A program made the translations under genes and the position numbers. From Oscillospiraceae bacterium (GTDB taxonomy: Bacteria; Bacillota; Clostridia; Oscillospirales; Oscillospiraceae), in contig JAFXYJ010000154.1 in NCBI GenBank assembly GCA_017541825.1, positions 1-38,659 of the forward strand: DNA of 38,659 nt. The letters run 5' to 3'. Shown here piece by piece: positions 36,695-38,659 of this stretch (positions are counted from its first letter, which is position 1; each line of letters starts with the position of its first letter). The notes under the pieces were generated by a model. It was not told the origin of the DNA. It saw nothing but the letters and a program-made list of their open reading frames with translations, and searched no databases.

Positions 36695-38659
36695 TCAGTC
36701 ATTGGAGATCAGCTCGGCATACACGCCGCCTCTGGCATAGAGCTCGTCGTGCGTGCCGCGCTCGACCACATGGCCGTGGTCGAGGACGATGATCTCGTCG
36801 CAGTCCCGGATCGTGGAGAGCCGGTGGGCGATGACGATGCAGGTGATGCCGCGGTCCTTCACGGCCTTCACGAGCTCGTATTCGGTCTTGGCGTCCAGCG
36901 CCGAGGTGGCCTCGTCCATGATGATGATCGAAGGATCCTGTGCCAGGACCCGGGCGATCTCCAGACGCTGCCGCTGACCGCCGGAGAGATCCCGGCCGCC
37001 CTCGGTGAGCCTGCCGTAGAAGCCGCCCTCCCGGGCCATGATATCGTCGTAGATCTGGGCGTCCCGGGCCGCGAGGATCATCTCGAAATCCTCGATCGAC
37101 TCGTCCCACATCTTGATGTTGTTGGCGATGGTGTCCTCGAAGAGCACGATGTCCTGGTCCACCACGGCCACGGAGCCGGTGAAAACGCTCCGGTCGATCT
37201 CTCCGATGTGCTTGCCGTCAAAGAGGATCTCACCGCTCCAGGGCCGGTACAGCCCGGAGATCAGCTTGGAGAGGGTGGACTTGCCGCAGCCGGAGGCGCC
37301 CACGAAGGCCACGCGGGAGCCGGGCTTCATGCTCATGGAGAAGTGCTCGATCAGCGGCTCTCCCAGCGGGGCGTAGCCGAAGGACACGTCGCGCAGCTCC
37401 ACGCTGCCGGAGAGCTTGGAGTAGTCCTTTTCCTCCGAGAGCGGCTCGTCGGAAAAGACGGGATCCGTGGGATACTCCATCACGTCCTCCACGCGCTCCA
37501 TCTCGGTACGCATCTCCTGGATGGTCTGTCCCGCGGCGATGAGCGTGTTGGCGGGGGACATGAAGGAGCTCAAAAAGCCCTGGAAGGCCGTGATCATACC
37601 GACGGTGAACTGCCCCCGCATGGCCAGCCACACGCCAAGCACGATCACGGCGGCGTTGGCCAGAGAGCTGACCAGAGAGGGGATGAGCCCGTAGTATTCG
37701 TTGAGCCGGGCGAACTTGACGCTCGCGGCGTTCACGGACGCCTGATAGCCGGCCCACTTCTGGAAGTATCCGTTTTCGGCGCCGCTGGATTTGATGGTCT
37801 CCACCATCTGGATGCCCGAGACGGTGGCGGAGGACAGCTTGCCGCTGTCGCGCATCTGCACCCGGGTGATGTTCACCCGCTTTTCGGAGATGAACCGGGA
37901 CAGGAACAGGTTGATGACGATGGTGGACAGGCCCACGATGGTGAGCATCACGCTGTAGCGGAGCATGACCACCAGGTAGAAGACCATCATCACCGTGTTG
38001 AGCAGCAGGGGGGCGAAGGTGTTCACCAGCGTGCCGGCGATGGTGGCGTTGGTGGTCTGCCGCTGCAGGATATCGCCGGAGAGCCGCTGGGAAAAGAATT
38101 CCATGGGCAGACGCAGCACCTTCCACATGAACGTGCTGCTGCCGACGATGGCCATTTTGCCGTCGATCTTGCGCGAATAGATGGCCTGGGCCCACGCCAC
38201 GGCCACCTGGGCCAGAGCCAGCGCGGCCAGCATGGCCAGGAAGGGCATGAGCAGGTCCCTGTTTTCCCCGGTGAGGAGCCGGTCCATGAAGAACCGGGAG
38301 AAGATGGGATTGATGATGCCGAAGAGATAACCGATGACGGTGGAGAGCATCACGAAGGCCACCGCGGGCCCCGCGCCTGCCAGCCGCCTGCGGGCAAAGT
38401 CCAGCGTGCTCCGACGCTTTCCTCCGGGCTGGAAATCCGGCCCGGGCGAAAACTGCAGACACACGCCGGTGAAGGACTCGTCGAACTCCTCCTTCGAAAC
38501 CCGGACCTCGCCGCGGGCGGGGTCGTTGATGCAGGCGTAGTTCCCCTTGAACCCGTCGAGGACCACGAAGTGGTTGAAATTCCAGTGGATGATGCAGGGA
38601 TAGGTCATGCTGTCCCGGAGGGCGTCGACCTCGCAGCGATAGCCCTGGGCCTCGAGCCC
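36695..38659 (-). CDS. NHLM-type peptidase-containing ABC transporter (PCAT, TIGR03796-like), N-terminus beyond the window
   Basis: 654 residues are visible and the frame is open at the right edge. The first part is the end of a C39 peptidase domain: HWNFNHFVVLDGF with catalytic H30, and INDPARG with D46 (visible numbering); the catalytic Cys lies outside. The membrane domain (about 95-380) is followed by an ATPase with Walker A GASGCGKST (about 455), LSGGQRQRLEIARVL, IIIMDEATSALD and IAHRLSTI. C39 domains cut after Gly-Gly and the ABC part exports the cargo. Co-directional neighbours include four Gly-Gly-leader genes. The first ATG in view (38608) is internal. Confidence 0.94.
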   Translation of the reverse strand, partial: GLEAQGYRCEVDALRDSMTYPCIIHWNFNHFVVLDGFKGNYACINDPARGEVRVSKEEFDESFTGVCLQFSPGPDFQPGGKRRSTLDFARRRLAGAGPAVAFVMLSTVIGYLFGIINPIFSRFFMDRLLTGENRDLLMPFLAMLAALALAQVAVAWAQAIYSRKIDGKMAIVGSSTFMWKVLRLPMEFFSQRLSGDILQRQTTNATIAGTLVNTFAPLLLNTVMMVFYLVVMLRYSVMLTIVGLSTIVINLFLSRFISEKRVNITRVQMRDSGKLSSATVSGIQMVETIKSSGAENGYFQKWAGYQASVNAASVKFARLNEYYGLIPSLVSSLANAAVIVLGVWLAMRGQFTVGMITAFQGFLSSFMSPANTLIAAGQTIQEMRTEMERVEDVMEYPTDPVFSDEPLSEEKDYSKLSGSVELRDVSFGYAPLGEPLIEHFSMSMKPGSRVAFVGASGCGKSTLSKLISGLYRPWSGEILFDGKHIGEIDRSVFTGSVAVVDQDIVLFEDTIANNIKMWDESIEDFEMILAARDAQIYDDIMAREGGFYGRLTEGGRDLSGGQRQRLEIARVLAQDPSIIIMDEATSALDAKTEYELVKAVKDRGITCIVIAHRLSTIRDCDEIIVLDHGHVVERGTHDELYARGGVYAELISND

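Overview
The window reads as a chromosomal segment of a high-GC member of the Clostridia, most likely a gut Oscillospiraceae-type bacterium. The evidence is Firmicutes-type Shine-Dalgarno sites (AGGAGG), frequent GTG starts, TTGnnn/TAnAAT promoters, rho-independent terminators, an RqcP-like S4 protein, DUF4230 and SHOCT membrane proteins, and an NHLM-type peptide export system. The genus cannot be fixed from the sequence. No rRNA, tRNA, CRISPR array or riboswitch was seen.

Layout. 1-1.75 kb: the end of mutY, a LOG-family protein and a TatD-family hydrolase, joined by GTGA overlaps. 2.6-3.7 kb: an orphan PAS/ATPase sensor protein with no recognisable phosphoacceptor histidine. 3.9-4.9 kb: gap (GAPDH) with its own promoter, followed by a scar of a decayed mobile element: the tail of a tyrosine recombinase, a PH-like membrane protein and the tail of a serine recombinase. 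6.3-9.7 kb: small housekeeping or unknown genes and a DUF4230 operon. 10.6-15.1 kb: a five-gene minus-strand operon (phosphodiester glycosidase, large anchored protein, ferredoxin-type aldo/keto reductase, flavodoxin, VOC protein). 15.3-16.4 kb: rqcP, a P-loop ATPase and a small helical protein. 16.7-24 kb: a plus-strand cluster with a DUF218 protein, a response regulator with a SARP-like output domain, a STAS-kinase fusion, a PHP phosphoesterase, a MATE transporter fused to an RsbW-like ATPase, a flavodoxin-fold oxidoreductase and a GNAT. 24-28 kb: a lipoprotein and fumC.

Three intergenic regions (1.8-2.57, 9.75-10.52 and 25.56-26.48 kb) carry copies of one dispersed non-coding repeat about 0.7 kb long. 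It contains a perfect 15-bp-stem palindrome, a 16-bp-stem hairpin and terminal inverted units of about 60 bp. The third site holds two copies in inverted orientation, and an unrelated 83-bp MITE-like palindrome is inserted in one of them.

The most interesting part is 28-38.66 kb on the minus strand: an NHLM/PCAT-type bacteriocin export locus with two ABC transporters, the first carrying a C39 peptidase domain and running off the window edge. Downstream are four candidate double-glycine-leader precursors. Two of them do not look like bacteriocins. After the leader, one carries two CW_7 (Cpl-7-type) peptidoglycan-binding repeats and the other a LysM domain. Interleaved are an HExxH metallopeptidase-like protein, an ECF-type sigma factor, a polytopic DUF218 protein, a lipoprotein with two cystatin-like repeats and a TIR-Sel1 protein. 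I infer a system that cleaves and exports small wall-binding proteins through a peptide transporter, with dedicated regulation. This is the best candidate for an undescribed system in the window.
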